Source: Nonomuraea cavernae (GTDB lineage Bacteria; Actinomycetota; Actinomycetes; Streptosporangiales; Streptosporangiaceae). Taken from it: a stretch of DNA of 64,000 nt. The DNA is taken from NCBI RefSeq assembly GCF_014646355.1, contig NZ_BMNH01000008.1, forward strand, positions 209,715 to 273,714, read 5' to 3'. The notes below the pieces were generated by a model that saw only the letters and a program-made list of their open reading frames with translations, was not told the origin of the DNA and searched no databases. Position numbers and translations under genes: made by a program. Below are positions 16,713 to 26,527 of this stretch, piece by piece; the first letter of the stretch is position 1, and each line of letters starts with the position of its first letter.

Positions 16713-18860
16713 ATGAGTAACATTCAGCGAATCGGATTCGCGCGACCCCGCAACTGGGCGGTCGTGGCCGGGTCGGCACTGGCGATGTGCGGCCTTTTCA
16801 CGGCCAATTCCCAGGCGGCCGTGACCACGGCCGCGGACGAGCCCGGCAAGGCGCACGCCTTCCCGATCAAGGCGCCGGTGGCGCGTCCGAAGGTGGACAA
16901 GCTCGGCCCGCTCCCCACGATGACGGGCACCGTGCCCGTGCAGCGGTCCACGACGGTCGCCCGCACCAGCGCCGCGCTCACCGCCGCCGCCAACGACCGG
17001 GTGGGGCTGCGCGCCCTGGTCGTCGCCGTGGACGAGGACGACTGGGGCGTCGCGACCTGGAAGTCCGTGCTCGACCGCGTGGGCGCGGCGTACGACGTGC
17101 TCTACACCCGCACCCAACCGCTCACCGCGCAGAGCCTGCTCCAGGGCGACGGCACCGGCCGCTACAACGCGATCCTGCTGACCAACAACTCGCTGCTGCA
17201 CCCCGACGGCGACGGCGGTTTCGTCAGCGGGCTCGACACCGCAGAATGGAACGTTCTATGGGCCTACGAGCGTGACTTCGGGGTGCGCCAGGCCTCCCTC
17301 TACACCGCGTACGGGACCTTCCCCGAGGACTACTGCCTGCGCGCGGGCAGCGAAGGGGGCGTCGGTGACACCCCGATCAGCACCCAGCTGACCACGGCCG
17401 GCGCGGGCGTCTTCGACTACCTCAAGTCGGGCGTCAACGTGCCGATCTCGCTGTCCTACGTCTACCGCGGCACCATCGCCGCGGGCTGCTCGGCCGACCC
17501 CGTCATCACCGCGGGCGGCGACGTGCTGGGCGTGCGCAGCACCTCGACCGACGGCCGCGAGCGGATGGCCCTCACCTTCACCTCCAACCAGTACCTGCCG
17601 CAGGCCGACCTGCTCACCTACGGCCTGTTCCGCTGGGCCACCCGGGGTCTCTTCTTGGGCGAGCAGCGCCACTACCTCAACGCCGACGTGGACGACTGGT
17701 TCAGCTACACCGACCACCTGAAGGCCGACGGCACCCTCGACACCGACCCGGGCTTCCGGCTGACCAGGTCGGACGCGGTCGCTTTCTACAACCGGCAGAA
17801 CAGCTTCCGCTCGGCCAACTCGCTGGCCTCCGCCTTCAAGCTGAACATCGCCTACAACGGCGAGGGCGCCGAGCTGCTCTCCCTGCCGACGTGCCTGCTC
17901 AACCTGCCCGTCCTCGACGGGCTGACCTCCTACTCGCGCTGCCGCGCCTCGTCCTTCACCTGGATCAACCACACGTTCTCGCACCCGAAGATGAACTCGA
18001 CGGACTACGGGACCAACTACTCCGAGATCCTGGCCAACCGCACCAGGGCCGGGCTCCTCGGGCTGAGTGTGGACCCGAAGGTCCTCAAGACCGGCGAATA
18101 CTCCGGCCTCGGCGTCTACCACCCCGACCCTGACAACGACATCGACCCGCCCACCGACCACGGGCTGGCCGCCTCCAACCCCGAGCTGCTGCGCGCGGCC
18201 AAGGACCTCGGCGTGAAGTACCTGCACGGCAACATGTCCTTCAACAGCCACAAGCCGTCGTGCTTCAACTGCGGCATCTACCACCCGCTGGAGCCCGCCG
18301 TCATGGTGGTGCCCGACTGGCCCACCAACATCGCCTACCACACGACGACGCCGGACGAGGAGACGCTCTTCTACAACTCCTACTACGGGCCGTCGGGCAA
18401 GTTCCCCTACTGGCCGGCCAACCAGACCTACGCGCAGATCATCGGGCACGAGAGTGACGTGGCGATGCAGCACGTCATGTCCGGCTCGGTCTACACGCAC
18501 ACCTTCCACCAGGGCAACGCGCGCGACTACGGCTCGGGCAAGAGCCTCGTCTTCGACTGGCTGGAGGCCGTGGCGGCCAAGTACAACTCCTACTACAAGG
18601 TGCCGCTGCTCACCCCAAACTGGGGCACCCTGGCCGAATACACCGAGAACCGCACCAAGCACTTCGCCGGCCTCGGCAACGTGAACGCCGTCTACGACCG
18701 CGTGGCCGACACGGTCACCTTCACCTCCACCGCCGCCACCACCGTCTTCGCCACCAACGCCGCGGTCGCCGGCGCGACGGCGTACGGCACCGACACCGTC
18801 GGCCAGGTCACGCTGGCCGCGGGCACCCCTGTCACCGTCGCCGCGAGCGTTCGCCCGTGA
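16713..18860 (+). CDS. Agd3-like exported polysaccharide deacetylase (CBM87/CE18 type)
   Basis: 715 residues from the ATG at 16713, which has AGGTGGG at good spacing; an in-frame ATG six bases earlier is too close to that site. The signal peptide ends near SQAAV (about 35). Residues 85-290 look like the CBM87 module (VGLRALVVAVDEDDWGVATW, then YNAILLTNNSLL). The catalytic part has LNADVDDWF near 325 (metal-binding aspartate motif) and TWINHTFSHPKMN near 415 (HxxxH), as in fungal Agd3, which removes acetyl groups from N-acetylgalactosamine polymers. It is first in an operon with PelF-like and GH114 genes, so it probably makes the extracellular polymer cationic. Substrate is inferred from family and context. 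Confidence 0.75.
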   Translation: MSNIQRIGFARPRNWAVVAGSALAMCGLFTANSQAAVTTAADEPGKAHAFPIKAPVARPKVDKLGPLPTMTGTVPVQRSTTVARTSAALTAAANDRVGLRALVVAVDEDDWGVATWKSVLDRVGAAYDVLYTRTQPLTAQSLLQGDGTGRYNAILLTNNSLLHPDGDGGFVSGLDTAEWNVLWAYERDFGVRQASLYTAYGTFPEDYCLRAGSEGGVGDTPISTQLTTAGAGVFDYLKSGVNVPISLSYVYRGTIAAGCSADPVITAGGDVLGVRSTSTDGRERMALTFTSNQYLPQADLLTYGLFRWATRGLFLGEQRHYLNADVDDWFSYTDHLKADGTLDTDPGFRLTRSDAVAFYNRQNSFRSANSLASAFKLNIAYNGEGAELLSLPTCLLNLPVLDGLTSYSRCRASSFTWINHTFSHPKMNSTDYGTNYSEILANRTRAGLLGLSVDPKVLKTGEYSGLGVYHPDPDNDIDPPTDHGLAASNPELLRAAKDLGVKYLHGNMSFNSHKPSCFNCGIYHPLEPAVMVVPDWPTNIAYHTTTPDEETLFYNSYYGPSGKFPYWPANQTYAQIIGHESDVAMQHVMSGSVYTHTFHQGNARDYGSGKSLVFDWLEAVAAKYNSYYKVPLLTPNWGTLAEYTENRTKHFAGLGNVNAVYDRVADTVTFTSTAATTVFATNAAVAGATAYGTDTVGQVTLAAGTPVTVAASVRP

Positions 18861-20284
18861 AGGTGACGTTCGTCTCGGAGGGCACCTACCCTTTCGCGAT
18901 GGGCGGGGTGAGCGTCTGGATGGACCAGCTCATCCGGGGTATGCCCGCCTACCGGTGGGACGTGGTCACGATGACCGTGGACGGCGCCGAACGGCCCGTC
19001 TGGGACCTGCCGGACAATCTCGACCAGGTCATCTCCATGCCGTTGTGGAAGACCGACTACCGGCGCTCCCCGCGGGCGCCGGGCCCGGCCTTCGAGCAGG
19101 CGTACGAACGTTTCCTCCACATGGTGCTGACCCCGGCCGTCATGGGCGCGGGCAGCGCGGAGTTCCTGGAGGTGCTGGAGGCGCTCTTCAGGTACGCCCA
19201 CGCGGGCGGTGACCTGGCCGGCGCGCTCACCACCAACGAGTCGCTGACCCAGCTCATGGACTCGTGGTACTGGAACAGGACAGACGGGATCAACCTGGCC
19301 GACGCGATCACCGCCGGCCATCTCATGGGTCACATGCTGCGTCCGCTGGCCGAGCCGCCGCTGCGCACCGACCTGACCCATGTGGCGATGAACGGCCTGA
19401 GCATGCTCGTCGCGATGGTCGCCAAATGGCAGTACGGGACCCCCATCGTGCTGTCCGAGCACGGCGTCTACCTGAGGGAGAGATACCTGCAGTACGTCAA
19501 CGAGCCGGTCTCGCACGCGGTCCGGGTGCTCCTGCTCAGCTTCTTCCGGAGGCTGGCGGGAGCCTCGTACGTCGCGGCCGACCGCATCGCGCCCCACTCC
19601 TCGTACAACAAACGCTGGCAGATCCACAACGGCGCCGATCCCGACCGGATCCGCATCATGTACAACGGCGTCGACCCCTACGACTTCCCGCTGGCCGAGA
19701 CGGAGCCCGAGACGCCGACCCTGGTCTTCATGGGCCGGGTGGACCCGCTGAAGGACCTGCACACGCTGATCCGGGCGTTCGCCATCGTCCGGGACAAGAT
19801 CCCGGACGCCCGGCTGAGCATCTTCGGCGGCGTGCCCTTCGGCAACGAGTCCTACAAGGAGAGCTGCGCCGCGCTCGTCGCCGAGCTGGGGCTGCAGGAC
19901 TCCGCCATCTTCGAGGGCCGGGTGTCCAGCCCGGTCGACGCCTACCACGCGGGCCACGTGGTGATGCTCACCAGCATCTCCGAGGGCTTCCCCTACACCG
20001 TGGTCGAGGCCATGGCCTGCGGCCGGCCGGTGGTGTGCACCAACGTCGGCGGGGTCGCCGAGGCGGTGGCCGACGCCGGTTTCGTGGTGCCGCCCCGTGA
20101 CCACGTGGCCGTCGCCGACGCCGCGGTCCGCCTGCTGAAGGACGCCGCCCTGCGCCGCAGGCTGGGGGCGATCGCCCGGGGCCGGGTGCTCGACCGCTTC
20201 ACGTTGCGGCAGTCGCTGGACGACTACCGCGGCGTCTACGAGGAGCTCATCCCGGTCGGCGGCGGCCCGGAGGCCCACGGATGA
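18857..20284 (+). CDS. PelF-like GT4 glycosyltransferase
   Basis: 475 residues; the GTG start overlaps the deacetylase stop (GTGA). The N-terminus VTFVSEGTYPFAMGGVSVWMDQLIRGMP closely follows the PelF start (LLxEGTYPYVxGGVSSWVHQLIxG). The acceptor-side N-terminal domain (about 1-290) precedes a GT-B donor domain with VFMGRVDPLKDLHTLI and the retaining-GT4 EX7E motif in SEGFPYTVVEAMACG near residue 375. PelF is the cytosolic synthase of the GalNAc-rich Pel polymer and uses UDP-GalNAc. Here it is followed directly by a polytopic membrane protein in the PelG position. No hydrophobic anchor is visible. Confidence 0.8.
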   Translation: MKVTFVSEGTYPFAMGGVSVWMDQLIRGMPAYRWDVVTMTVDGAERPVWDLPDNLDQVISMPLWKTDYRRSPRAPGPAFEQAYERFLHMVLTPAVMGAGSAEFLEVLEALFRYAHAGGDLAGALTTNESLTQLMDSWYWNRTDGINLADAITAGHLMGHMLRPLAEPPLRTDLTHVAMNGLSMLVAMVAKWQYGTPIVLSEHGVYLRERYLQYVNEPVSHAVRVLLLSFFRRLAGASYVAADRIAPHSSYNKRWQIHNGADPDRIRIMYNGVDPYDFPLAETEPETPTLVFMGRVDPLKDLHTLIRAFAIVRDKIPDARLSIFGGVPFGNESYKESCAALVAELGLQDSAIFEGRVSSPVDAYHAGHVVMLTSISEGFPYTVVEAMACGRPVVCTNVGGVAEAVADAGFVVPPRDHVAVADAAVRLLKDAALRRRLGAIARGRVLDRFTLRQSLDDYRGVYEELIPVGGGPEAHG

Positions 20285-21696
20285 CGACCCTCGCGCCCGA
20301 TGAGGGCGCGGCCCGCCTCGACGAGCTGATCCAACCTCTGGGCACGCGCGTCTTCAGGGCCGTCGAACCCCTGCAGATGGCCGCCATCCTGGAGTCCGAA
20401 GGTCTCAACGACAAGATCGCCCGCGAGAGGTACGGCCATCCCGACGTGTTCTCGCTGGCCGAGGCGGCCTATGGGCGCGTCGCGCTCATGGAGCCGCCCC
20501 GGCCGCCCGCCGCGCCGGTGCTCCGGCAGGCCCGTCCGGCCGCGCAGATGGCGCACGGGCTGCTGTACGCGCTGCCCGCCGCCCTGCTGCCCGCCGCCTC
20601 GGGGCTCGTGGGCCCGCAGTGGCTGATGCCGGGGCTGGTCCTGACCACGGGGATCGGCTGGGTGATCGGCAGCGCCGCCGCGCAGATCGCCTACTCGCTG
20701 ATCGGCCGCGGCTTCCCGCGCTCGGCCGGGCGGATGCTGCGGGCCGGGCTGGTGCTGGGCGTGAGCGCGGCGGTGCTCACGGCGACGGTGATCGCGGTGG
20801 TCAGGGACGGCCCGGTGTCGCTCGTCGCCCTCTGCGTGACGCAGATGGCGTTCCAGATCGCCTCCGGCATCCTGCTGTTCTACCGGCGCGAGGCGTGGCT
20901 CGCCATCATGATGCTGCCCGCCGTGCTCGCCGGGGTCGGCTACGTCGCCGTCGGCGAGGGCCCGGCCGGTCTCATGGCGGTCTGCCTGGGCGTGGTCTGC
21001 GTCGCCGGCCTCGTGGGGGCGGCCATCCTGCTGACCCTGAGGGAGGGCGTCGCCGCCGACCCGCCCGCGAGCGAACCCCGGCTGCGGACGCTGCTCCGGG
21101 CCAACCTCGGCGGCCTGCTCCCGTCGTTCGTCTTCAGCCTGCTGAGCGCGCTCTTCCTGCTCCAGGCCGAGGCCCGTTACGTCCTCGACCGGACCGACCT
21201 CGCCATCGCCGGCGCCGGGCTGGTCTTCGGCATGGGCGTGCTCGAATACCGGGCGCACCGCTTCCAGGACGAGGCCAGGACCCTGATCCGCGAGGTCTGC
21301 TACCCGGCCGAGTTCACCGAGCTGACCCGTGGACTGCTCGCCAGAGGGCTGCTGATCTGCCTGTCCGTGCTGTCCACGCTCGCCCTGCTGCCGCTCACGT
21401 TCCTGTACGCCACCGACGCGCTGTCGTACGGGGCCGCGGTCATGGCCGCCGCCCACGTCACCGTCGGCGGCTCCTACTTCGTCGCCTTCCTGCTGGCCAG
21501 CCAGGGGAAGGTGGCGCACCTGTGCCTGGCGCAGGGCCTGGCCCTCGCCGTTCATCCGGGTGGCCGCTGGCTGCTGCCCGACCCGCACTCCGCCCTGGCC
21601 GACGTGACGCTCTTCCTCACGGCCGGGCTCGTCTTCTTCACGGTGCTGCTCGTCCTCATGGCCCGGAGTCTCAGGGACGTCCAGCGGTATCGCTGA
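20281..21696 (+). CDS. Polytopic membrane protein, PelG-position polysaccharide transporter
   Basis: 471 residues; the ATG overlaps the PelF-like stop (ATGA). The first ~85 residues are soluble and include [28 protein letters not shown], a motif I do not recognise from a named domain. After that come about eleven or twelve membrane helices from residue 90 to the end, with a short hydrophilic loop near 260-275 and another near 320-345. In Pel operons PelF is coupled to PelG, a 12-helix MOP-superfamily protein that exports the polymer. Position, size and topology fit that role, but I see no diagnostic PelG motif. A Wzx-like flippase is the alternative. Confidence 0.6.
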   Translation: MTTLAPDEGAARLDELIQPLGTRVFRAVEPLQMAAILESEGLNDKIARERYGHPDVFSLAEAAYGRVALMEPPRPPAAPVLRQARPAAQMAHGLLYALPAALLPAASGLVGPQWLMPGLVLTTGIGWVIGSAAAQIAYSLIGRGFPRSAGRMLRAGLVLGVSAAVLTATVIAVVRDGPVSLVALCVTQMAFQIASGILLFYRREAWLAIMMLPAVLAGVGYVAVGEGPAGLMAVCLGVVCVAGLVGAAILLTLREGVAADPPASEPRLRTLLRANLGGLLPSFVFSLLSALFLLQAEARYVLDRTDLAIAGAGLVFGMGVLEYRAHRFQDEARTLIREVCYPAEFTELTRGLLARGLLICLSVLSTLALLPLTFLYATDALSYGAAVMAAAHVTVGGSYFVAFLLASQGKVAHLCLAQGLALAVHPGGRWLLPDPHSALADVTLFLTAGLVFFTVLLVLMARSLRDVQRYR

Positions 21697-21716
21697 CCCC
21701 GCAGAAGGGAACCGCA

Positions 21717-22442
21717 ATGCACGTCGTCATTCTGGCCGGTGGCAAGGGTGTTCGCCTGCGTCCGTACACGTCGGCCCTGCCCAAACCGCTGGTGCCCATC
21801 GGCGAGGAGTACGCGATCCTCGACATCATCCTGCGGCAGCTCACCTCGCAGGGGTTCACCGACGCGACGCTCGCGGTGGGGCATCTCAGCCCGCTCATCC
21901 GCGCGTTCGTCGGCGACGGCTCCCGCTGGGGCCTGACGGTGGACTACACGGAGGAGGTCAAGCCACTGTCCACCATCGGCCCGCTGTTCCCGATCAGGGA
22001 CCGGCTGCCCGACGACTTCCTGGTGATGAACGGCGACGTCCTCACCACGCTCAACTACGCCGAGCTGCTGACCCGGCACACCGGCTCGGGCATGCCGCTC
22101 ACGGTCGCCACCTCGCCGCGCGTCGTGAAGATCGACTTCGGGGTGCTCGAAGCGCAGGGCGGGCGGATCGTCGGCTTCAAGGAGAAGCCCCTGCTCAGCT
22201 ACCTGGTGAGCATGGGGGTCTACGCCCTGTCGCGCGAGACGATCGCGCACTACCAGGACGGCCTGCCGTTCGGCTTCGACGAGCTGGTGCTCGACCTGCT
22301 CGCGAAGGACACCCCGCCGGGCATCTACGAGTTCGACGGCTACTGGCTCGACATCGGGCGGCCCGACGACTACGACGAGGCCAACGCCCGGTTCGACGAG
22401 ATCCGGCCGCAGCTGCTGCCGTCACCGGAGCGGGTGCGATGA
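21717..22442 (+). CDS. Sugar-1-phosphate nucleotidyltransferase
   Basis: 241 residues starting [19 protein letters not shown], the nucleotide-binding GGxGxRLxPxT signature, then LPKPLVPIG with the catalytic-site lysine. [11 protein letters not shown] near residue 105 gives the metal-binding aspartate, and FKEKP near 155 the sugar-binding EKP motif. [13 protein letters not shown] end is typical of RmlA/GMP-type enzymes without a left-handed helix domain. It would make an NDP-sugar precursor for the polymer. The ribosome site is AGAAGGGA, and it is 20 bases from the membrane protein gene. The sugar is not predictable here. Confidence 0.85.
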   Translation: MHVVILAGGKGVRLRPYTSALPKPLVPIGEEYAILDIILRQLTSQGFTDATLAVGHLSPLIRAFVGDGSRWGLTVDYTEEVKPLSTIGPLFPIRDRLPDDFLVMNGDVLTTLNYAELLTRHTGSGMPLTVATSPRVVKIDFGVLEAQGGRIVGFKEKPLLSYLVSMGVYALSRETIAHYQDGLPFGFDELVLDLLAKDTPPGIYEFDGYWLDIGRPDDYDEANARFDEIRPQLLPSPERVR

Positions 22443-23317
22443 CCGGCGTCGTGCTGTTCGGCGCCACGGGGTTCCTGGGCCGCCAGGTGAAGGACCGGCT
22501 GGCGGCGGACTCCCGGGTGACCCAGCTGCTGTGTCCCGGCAGGGCCCGGCTCGACCTGCTCACGGCGTCGGTGGCCGACGTGGCCGACCTGCTGGCGGCG
22601 GCCCGGCCCTCGGTGGTGCTCAACTGCGTGGGCCGGCTGTCGGGCGGATACGACGAGCTGGTGCGCGGCAACGCCGGGGTCACCGCGCTCCTCATCGAGG
22701 CGATGGCCCAGGTGACGCCGAAGGCCAGGTTCGTCCGCCTGGGATCCGCCGCCGAGTACGGCCCGGCGCGGCCGGACCACTCGCTGCGCGAGCAGGACGC
22801 GGTGTGCCCGGTCAGCGCCTACGGCGTCAGCCACCTGGCCGGCACGCTCCTGGTCGAGCAGGCCGCCGCCGAGGGCAGGCTCGACGGCGCCTCGCTGCGG
22901 ATCTTCAATCCCATCGGCCCCGGCATCAGCGGCGAGAGCGTGCTGGGCCGGGCCCGGACGCTCCTCGACCGGGCGGTCACGGACGGGCTCGATCGCATCG
23001 ACCTGGGCCCGCTCGGCGCCTACCGCGACTTCGTGGACGTGCGTGACGTGGCCGAGGCGGTGGTGAGCGCGGGCTTCGCCGGCGAGCTGACCGAACGGGT
23101 CTTCAACGTCGGCAGCGGCGTCGCGGTCGCGGTCCGCGACGTGGTGGCGCTGCTGGCCCAGGAGTCGGGGTTCGCGGGCGAGGTGCGGGAGAGCGCGCGG
23201 GGGTCGGCCCGGTCCCAAGCCGTCGACTGGAGCCGGGCCGACATCGGCCGGGCCCGGCAGGTGCTGGGCTGGCAGCCCCGGTTCCAGCTCGGCGACTCGG
23301 TCAAGGCGATGGTGTGA
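22439..23317 (+). CDS. NAD-dependent epimerase/dehydratase (extended SDR) with altered active site
   Basis: 292 residues, ATGA overlap with the nucleotidyltransferase. The N-terminal GATGFLG is the NAD(P)-binding glycine motif. The active-site region reads GSAAEYGPA and later [10 protein letters not shown], so the catalytic YxxxK is YxxxH: tyrosine kept, lysine replaced by histidine. [12 protein letters not shown] and [15 protein letters not shown] are usual for GalE/RmlD-type sugar SDRs. It would modify an NDP-sugar in this pathway, unless the missing lysine makes it inactive or changes its chemistry. Confidence 0.75.
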   Translation: MTGVVLFGATGFLGRQVKDRLAADSRVTQLLCPGRARLDLLTASVADVADLLAAARPSVVLNCVGRLSGGYDELVRGNAGVTALLIEAMAQVTPKARFVRLGSAAEYGPARPDHSLREQDAVCPVSAYGVSHLAGTLLVEQAAAEGRLDGASLRIFNPIGPGISGESVLGRARTLLDRAVTDGLDRIDLGPLGAYRDFVDVRDVAEAVVSAGFAGELTERVFNVGSGVAVAVRDVVALLAQESGFAGEVRESARGSARSQAVDWSRADIGRARQVLGWQPRFQLGDSVKAMV

Positions 23318-23328
23318 GGGGAGCAGGG

Positions 23329-24240
23329 GTGCGTTCCTTCCTGCACGCGGGGGTCGCGATGGCCACGCTGGCGTCCTGCGCGTCCTGCGCCACCGGCTCG
23401 CCGGCCGCCGGTCCGCGGGGGCTGGGCGAGATCTCCACGTTCACGTACGTCCTGGAGAAGTACCCGAAGGGCCGGCTGGACGAGCTGGCACGCGCGCCGC
23501 ACCAGCTGGCCATCATCGATCTCTCCCGCGACGGCACGGTCAAGGGCTACTTCACCCGCGAGGAGATCGCCCGCCTGCGGGGCAGCGGCAAGAAGGTGCT
23601 CGCGTACTTCGAGATCGGCTCGATCGAGGAGTTCAGGACCGAGTATCGCCCGCTGCGTGACCGGCACGCCGACCTGCTGCTCAACGTCTGGAAGGACTGG
23701 CCGGACGAGCACTTCGTGAAGTACTGGGACCCGCGCTGGTGGGACCAGGTCGTCAGGCCGAGGGTCGACCAGGCGCTGCGGGCCGGCTTCGACGGGGTCT
23801 ATCTCGACACCCCGCTGGCCTACGAGGAGATCGACCTGGCCCGGGTGCCGGGCCGGACCCGGGACCGCCTGGCCCGCGACATGGTCGACCTGATCGTCCG
23901 GATCAGCGCGTACGCCAAGCGGAGCCGCCCCGGCTTCGCCGTCCTCCCGCAGAACTCCCCGGAGCTCCGGCACCACCCCGGATACACCCGGGCGATCGAC
24001 GGCATCGGCATGGAGGAGCTGTTCTTCAAGGCGACGGACGATCCCTGCGACGAGGAATGGTGCGGCGAGAATCTCGCCAACGCCATGGCTCTGCGCCGGC
24101 AAGGGAAAGTGGTGCTCGCGACCGACTACGCGAGTTCGGCGGCGAATGTCATGAATGCCTGTTCCCGTTATCGAAAACTCGGCATAGCGGGAAATGTCAC
24201 CACAGTTGCCCTTGATCGCATCAGCCCGCCCTGTAGGTAA
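23329..24240 (+). CDS. Exported GH114 endo-alpha-1,4-polygalactosaminidase-like lipoprotein
   Basis: 303 residues from the GTG at 23329, chosen because GAGGGGAG precedes it at good spacing; an earlier GTG at 23314 overlaps the epimerase stop. The N-terminus is a lipoprotein signal peptide with lipobox LASC. The rest is a TIM-barrel TM1410/GH114 domain: TYVLEK near the start, IIDLSRDG, VLAYFEIGSIEEFR, GFDGVYLDTPLAYE with the catalytic-type Asp near 159, and GIGMEELFFK with the Glu near 228. GH114 enzymes such as Ega3 cut galactosamine-rich chains. It may release or trim the polymer outside the cell, as the hydrolase part of PelA does. Confidence 0.82.
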   Translation: MRSFLHAGVAMATLASCASCATGSPAAGPRGLGEISTFTYVLEKYPKGRLDELARAPHQLAIIDLSRDGTVKGYFTREEIARLRGSGKKVLAYFEIGSIEEFRTEYRPLRDRHADLLLNVWKDWPDEHFVKYWDPRWWDQVVRPRVDQALRAGFDGVYLDTPLAYEEIDLARVPGRTRDRLARDMVDLIVRISAYAKRSRPGFAVLPQNSPELRHHPGYTRAIDGIGMEELFFKATDDPCDEEWCGENLANAMALRRQGKVVLATDYASSAANVMNACSRYRKLGIAGNVTTVALDRISPPCR

Positions 24241-24263
24241 AACTAGCCAGAAAGGAGCCAGAA

Positions 24264-25571
24264 ATGCCGAAAAAAGTCGGCATTGTCGGCATGGGTTATG
24301 TGGGTCTGACGCTGGCCGCCGCCCTCGGGCGGCGCGGCTACACCGTCCACGGTGTGGACGCCAACCCCAGCGTGGTCGAGGCCCTGTCCAACGGCCGGAT
24401 CCATGTGTTCGAGCCGGGAGTGGAGGAGGCCTTCGAGGAGTTCCTCGGCACCTCGATCCACATCTCCGACCGGCTGCCCGCCGCGCCGCTGGACGCGGTC
24501 GTCCTGTCAGTCTCGACCCCCGTCGACCTGTCCACGGGCGTGCCCCAGCTGGACAACCTCGCCGCGGCGGCCGAGCAGGTGGCCGAGGTGTGCGGCCCGG
24601 AGACCCTGGTCGTGGTCCGCAGCACGGTGCCGATCGGCACCAGCCGCGCGATCGTGCTGCCCGTGCTCACCGCCCGCTGGGGCCGGGCGCGGCTGGTCAT
24701 GGCGCCCGAGCGGACCATCCAGGGGCAGGCGCTCCGCGAGCTCGTCGAGCTGCCCCAGGTCATCGGCGGGCTCGACGAGGACAGCCTGCGGGCCGGCGTC
24801 GAGCTGTTCGAGGGGCTCGCCGACCAGATCGTGCCCGTCTCCAGCCTGGAGACGGCCGAGATGGTCAAGCTCTCCAACAACTGCCACACCGACCTGATCT
24901 ACGCCTTCGGCAACGAGCTGGCGCTCATCGCCGAGCAGAACGGGCTCGACCCGCTGGAGGTCATCCGGGCCACCAACCTCGACTATCCCCGGCCCGACCT
25001 GGCCAAGCCCGGCTACGTCGGCGGCGGCTGCCTGTCGAAGGACCCGTACATCATGCTGGCCAGCGCGGGCCCGACGCACCGGCCGTACCTGGTGGGTCAG
25101 GCCCGGTCGCTGAACGAGCGGCTGCCCGCGCACGTCGCCGAGCGCGTCGTGGAGCTGGTCGGCGAGGCGTTCGGCCGCACCGAGGGCATCAGGCTGTCGG
25201 TGCTCGGCTGGGCCTACAAGGGCTGGCCCGCCACCGACGACATGCGCGGCACGCCGATCGCCGACATGATGCCGGTCTTCACCGCCGCCGGCCTGACCGT
25301 CCAGGGACACGATCCCCTGGTCGCGGACGAGGTCATCCGTGCATACGGCGGCGAGCCCGTCAGCCTGGACAAGGCGTTCGCCACGGCCGACGCCATGATC
25401 ATCATCAATGACCACCCCGACTACCGGGGCATCGAGGTCGAGGCCAGGCTCGCCTCCTGCGGCCTGCGCGTGCTCTTCGACTCGTGGCGCATCCTCGACG
25501 AGGACGCGGTGGTCCGGCACGGCGTCCGCTACGCCGGCATCGGTTATCTGGCGAAGGAGCGCGCGTCATGA
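24264..25571 (+). CDS. UDP-sugar 6-dehydrogenase (UDP-glucose/UDP-HexNAc dehydrogenase family)
   Basis: 435 residues with AAAGGAG ahead of the ATG. Rossmann motif VGIVGMGYVGLTLA, VVRSTVPIGTSR in the dinucleotide domain, ETAEMVKLSNNCHTDLIYAFGNELA in the central helix, and catalytic cysteine in GYVGGGCLSKDPY near residue 255. The C-terminal third (LGWAYKGWPATDDMRGTPI) is the UDP-binding domain. MAPERTIQGQALREL resembles the WecC/UDP-HexNAc branch rather than UDP-glucose enzymes, so a HexNAc-uronic acid donor is likely. Its presence suggests the polymer also contains uronic acid, which standard Pel does not. Confidence 0.85.
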   Translation: MPKKVGIVGMGYVGLTLAAALGRRGYTVHGVDANPSVVEALSNGRIHVFEPGVEEAFEEFLGTSIHISDRLPAAPLDAVVLSVSTPVDLSTGVPQLDNLAAAAEQVAEVCGPETLVVVRSTVPIGTSRAIVLPVLTARWGRARLVMAPERTIQGQALRELVELPQVIGGLDEDSLRAGVELFEGLADQIVPVSSLETAEMVKLSNNCHTDLIYAFGNELALIAEQNGLDPLEVIRATNLDYPRPDLAKPGYVGGGCLSKDPYIMLASAGPTHRPYLVGQARSLNERLPAHVAERVVELVGEAFGRTEGIRLSVLGWAYKGWPATDDMRGTPIADMMPVFTAAGLTVQGHDPLVADEVIRAYGGEPVSLDKAFATADAMIIINDHPDYRGIEVEARLASCGLRVLFDSWRILDEDAVVRHGVRYAGIGYLAKERAS

Positions 25572-26527
25572 GAGTCCTCCTGCTGGGCGGGGCCGGGTTC
25601 ATCGGGCTGCACCTCGCCCGCCGGCTGCTCGCCGACGGACACGAGGTCACCGTCGTCGACGACTTCTCCCGCGGCCGCCGCGACCCCGCGCTGGCCGAGC
25701 TCGCCGCGCAGGCCGACGTGAGATCGGCAGACCTGACCGACCCGGCGTCCTACGCGGCCATCGAGCGGGGCTGGGACCAGATCTACCTGCTCGCCGCGGT
25801 CGTCGGCGTGCGGAACGTCGAGTCCGACCCGGCCAGGGTCATCCGGGTCAACACGCTCGCGCTGATGCACCTGCTCGACTGGCTCGGCCCGGACGACCGG
25901 CTGTTCTTCGCCTCCACCAGCGAGGTGTACGCGGGCGGGGTCAGCGCGGGCACGGTGCCCGTCCCCACCCCGGAGAGCGTGCCGCTGATGATCGAGGACG
26001 TGGGCTCCGCGCGCTTCACCTACGCCGTCAGCAAGCTGCTCGGCGAGGCGGCGGTCCTGCACACCGCCCGCGCCAAGGGGTTCACCGCCGTCATCGGCCG
26101 CTTCCACAACATCTACGGCCCACGGATGGGCGCCGACCACGTCATCCCCGAGCTGGCGCTGCGGGCCACCCGCGGCGAGAACCCCTTCACCCTGTACGGC
26201 TCGGAGCAGAGCAGGGCCTTCTGCTACGTCGACGACGCCACCGAGGCGATGGTCCGGCTCATGGCCACCCCGGCGGCCTCGGGGCGGATCGTGCACATCG
26301 GCGACGACTCCGAGGAGACCAACATCGGCGACCTGGCCAAGCTCGTCCTGCGCGTCGCGGGCGCCGACCCCGCCATCCGCGAGGTGCCCGCCCCCAAGGG
26401 CTCGGTCGCGCGCCGCTGCCCCGACCTCACCCTGCTCCGCGAGCTCACCGGGTACGAACCCCGCGTCTCCCTGGAGGAAGGGGTTCGCCGGACCTTCGAG
26501 TGGTATCGGGAGTCGTGGACGGCATGA
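25568..26527 (+). CDS. NAD-dependent sugar-nucleotide epimerase/decarboxylase (extended SDR)
   Basis: 319 residues from the ATG overlapping the dehydrogenase stop. GGAGFIG is the NAD-binding loop, FFASTSEVYAGG supplies the serine/threonine, and FTYAVSKLLGE has an intact YxxxK. NIYGPRMGADHVIPE and SRAFCYVDDATEAM are the sugar-binding segments of GalE/UXS-type enzymes. Directly following a UDP-sugar dehydrogenase, it could be a 4-epimerase or a decarboxylase acting on the uronic acid. A UDP-GlcNAc/GalNAc 4-epimerase role (like fungal Uge3) would also suit the cluster. Confidence 0.82.
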   Translation: MRVLLLGGAGFIGLHLARRLLADGHEVTVVDDFSRGRRDPALAELAAQADVRSADLTDPASYAAIERGWDQIYLLAAVVGVRNVESDPARVIRVNTLALMHLLDWLGPDDRLFFASTSEVYAGGVSAGTVPVPTPESVPLMIEDVGSARFTYAVSKLLGEAAVLHTARAKGFTAVIGRFHNIYGPRMGADHVIPELALRATRGENPFTLYGSEQSRAFCYVDDATEAMVRLMATPAASGRIVHIGDDSEETNIGDLAKLVLRVAGADPAIREVPAPKGSVARRCPDLTLLRELTGYEPRVSLEEGVRRTFEWYRESWTA

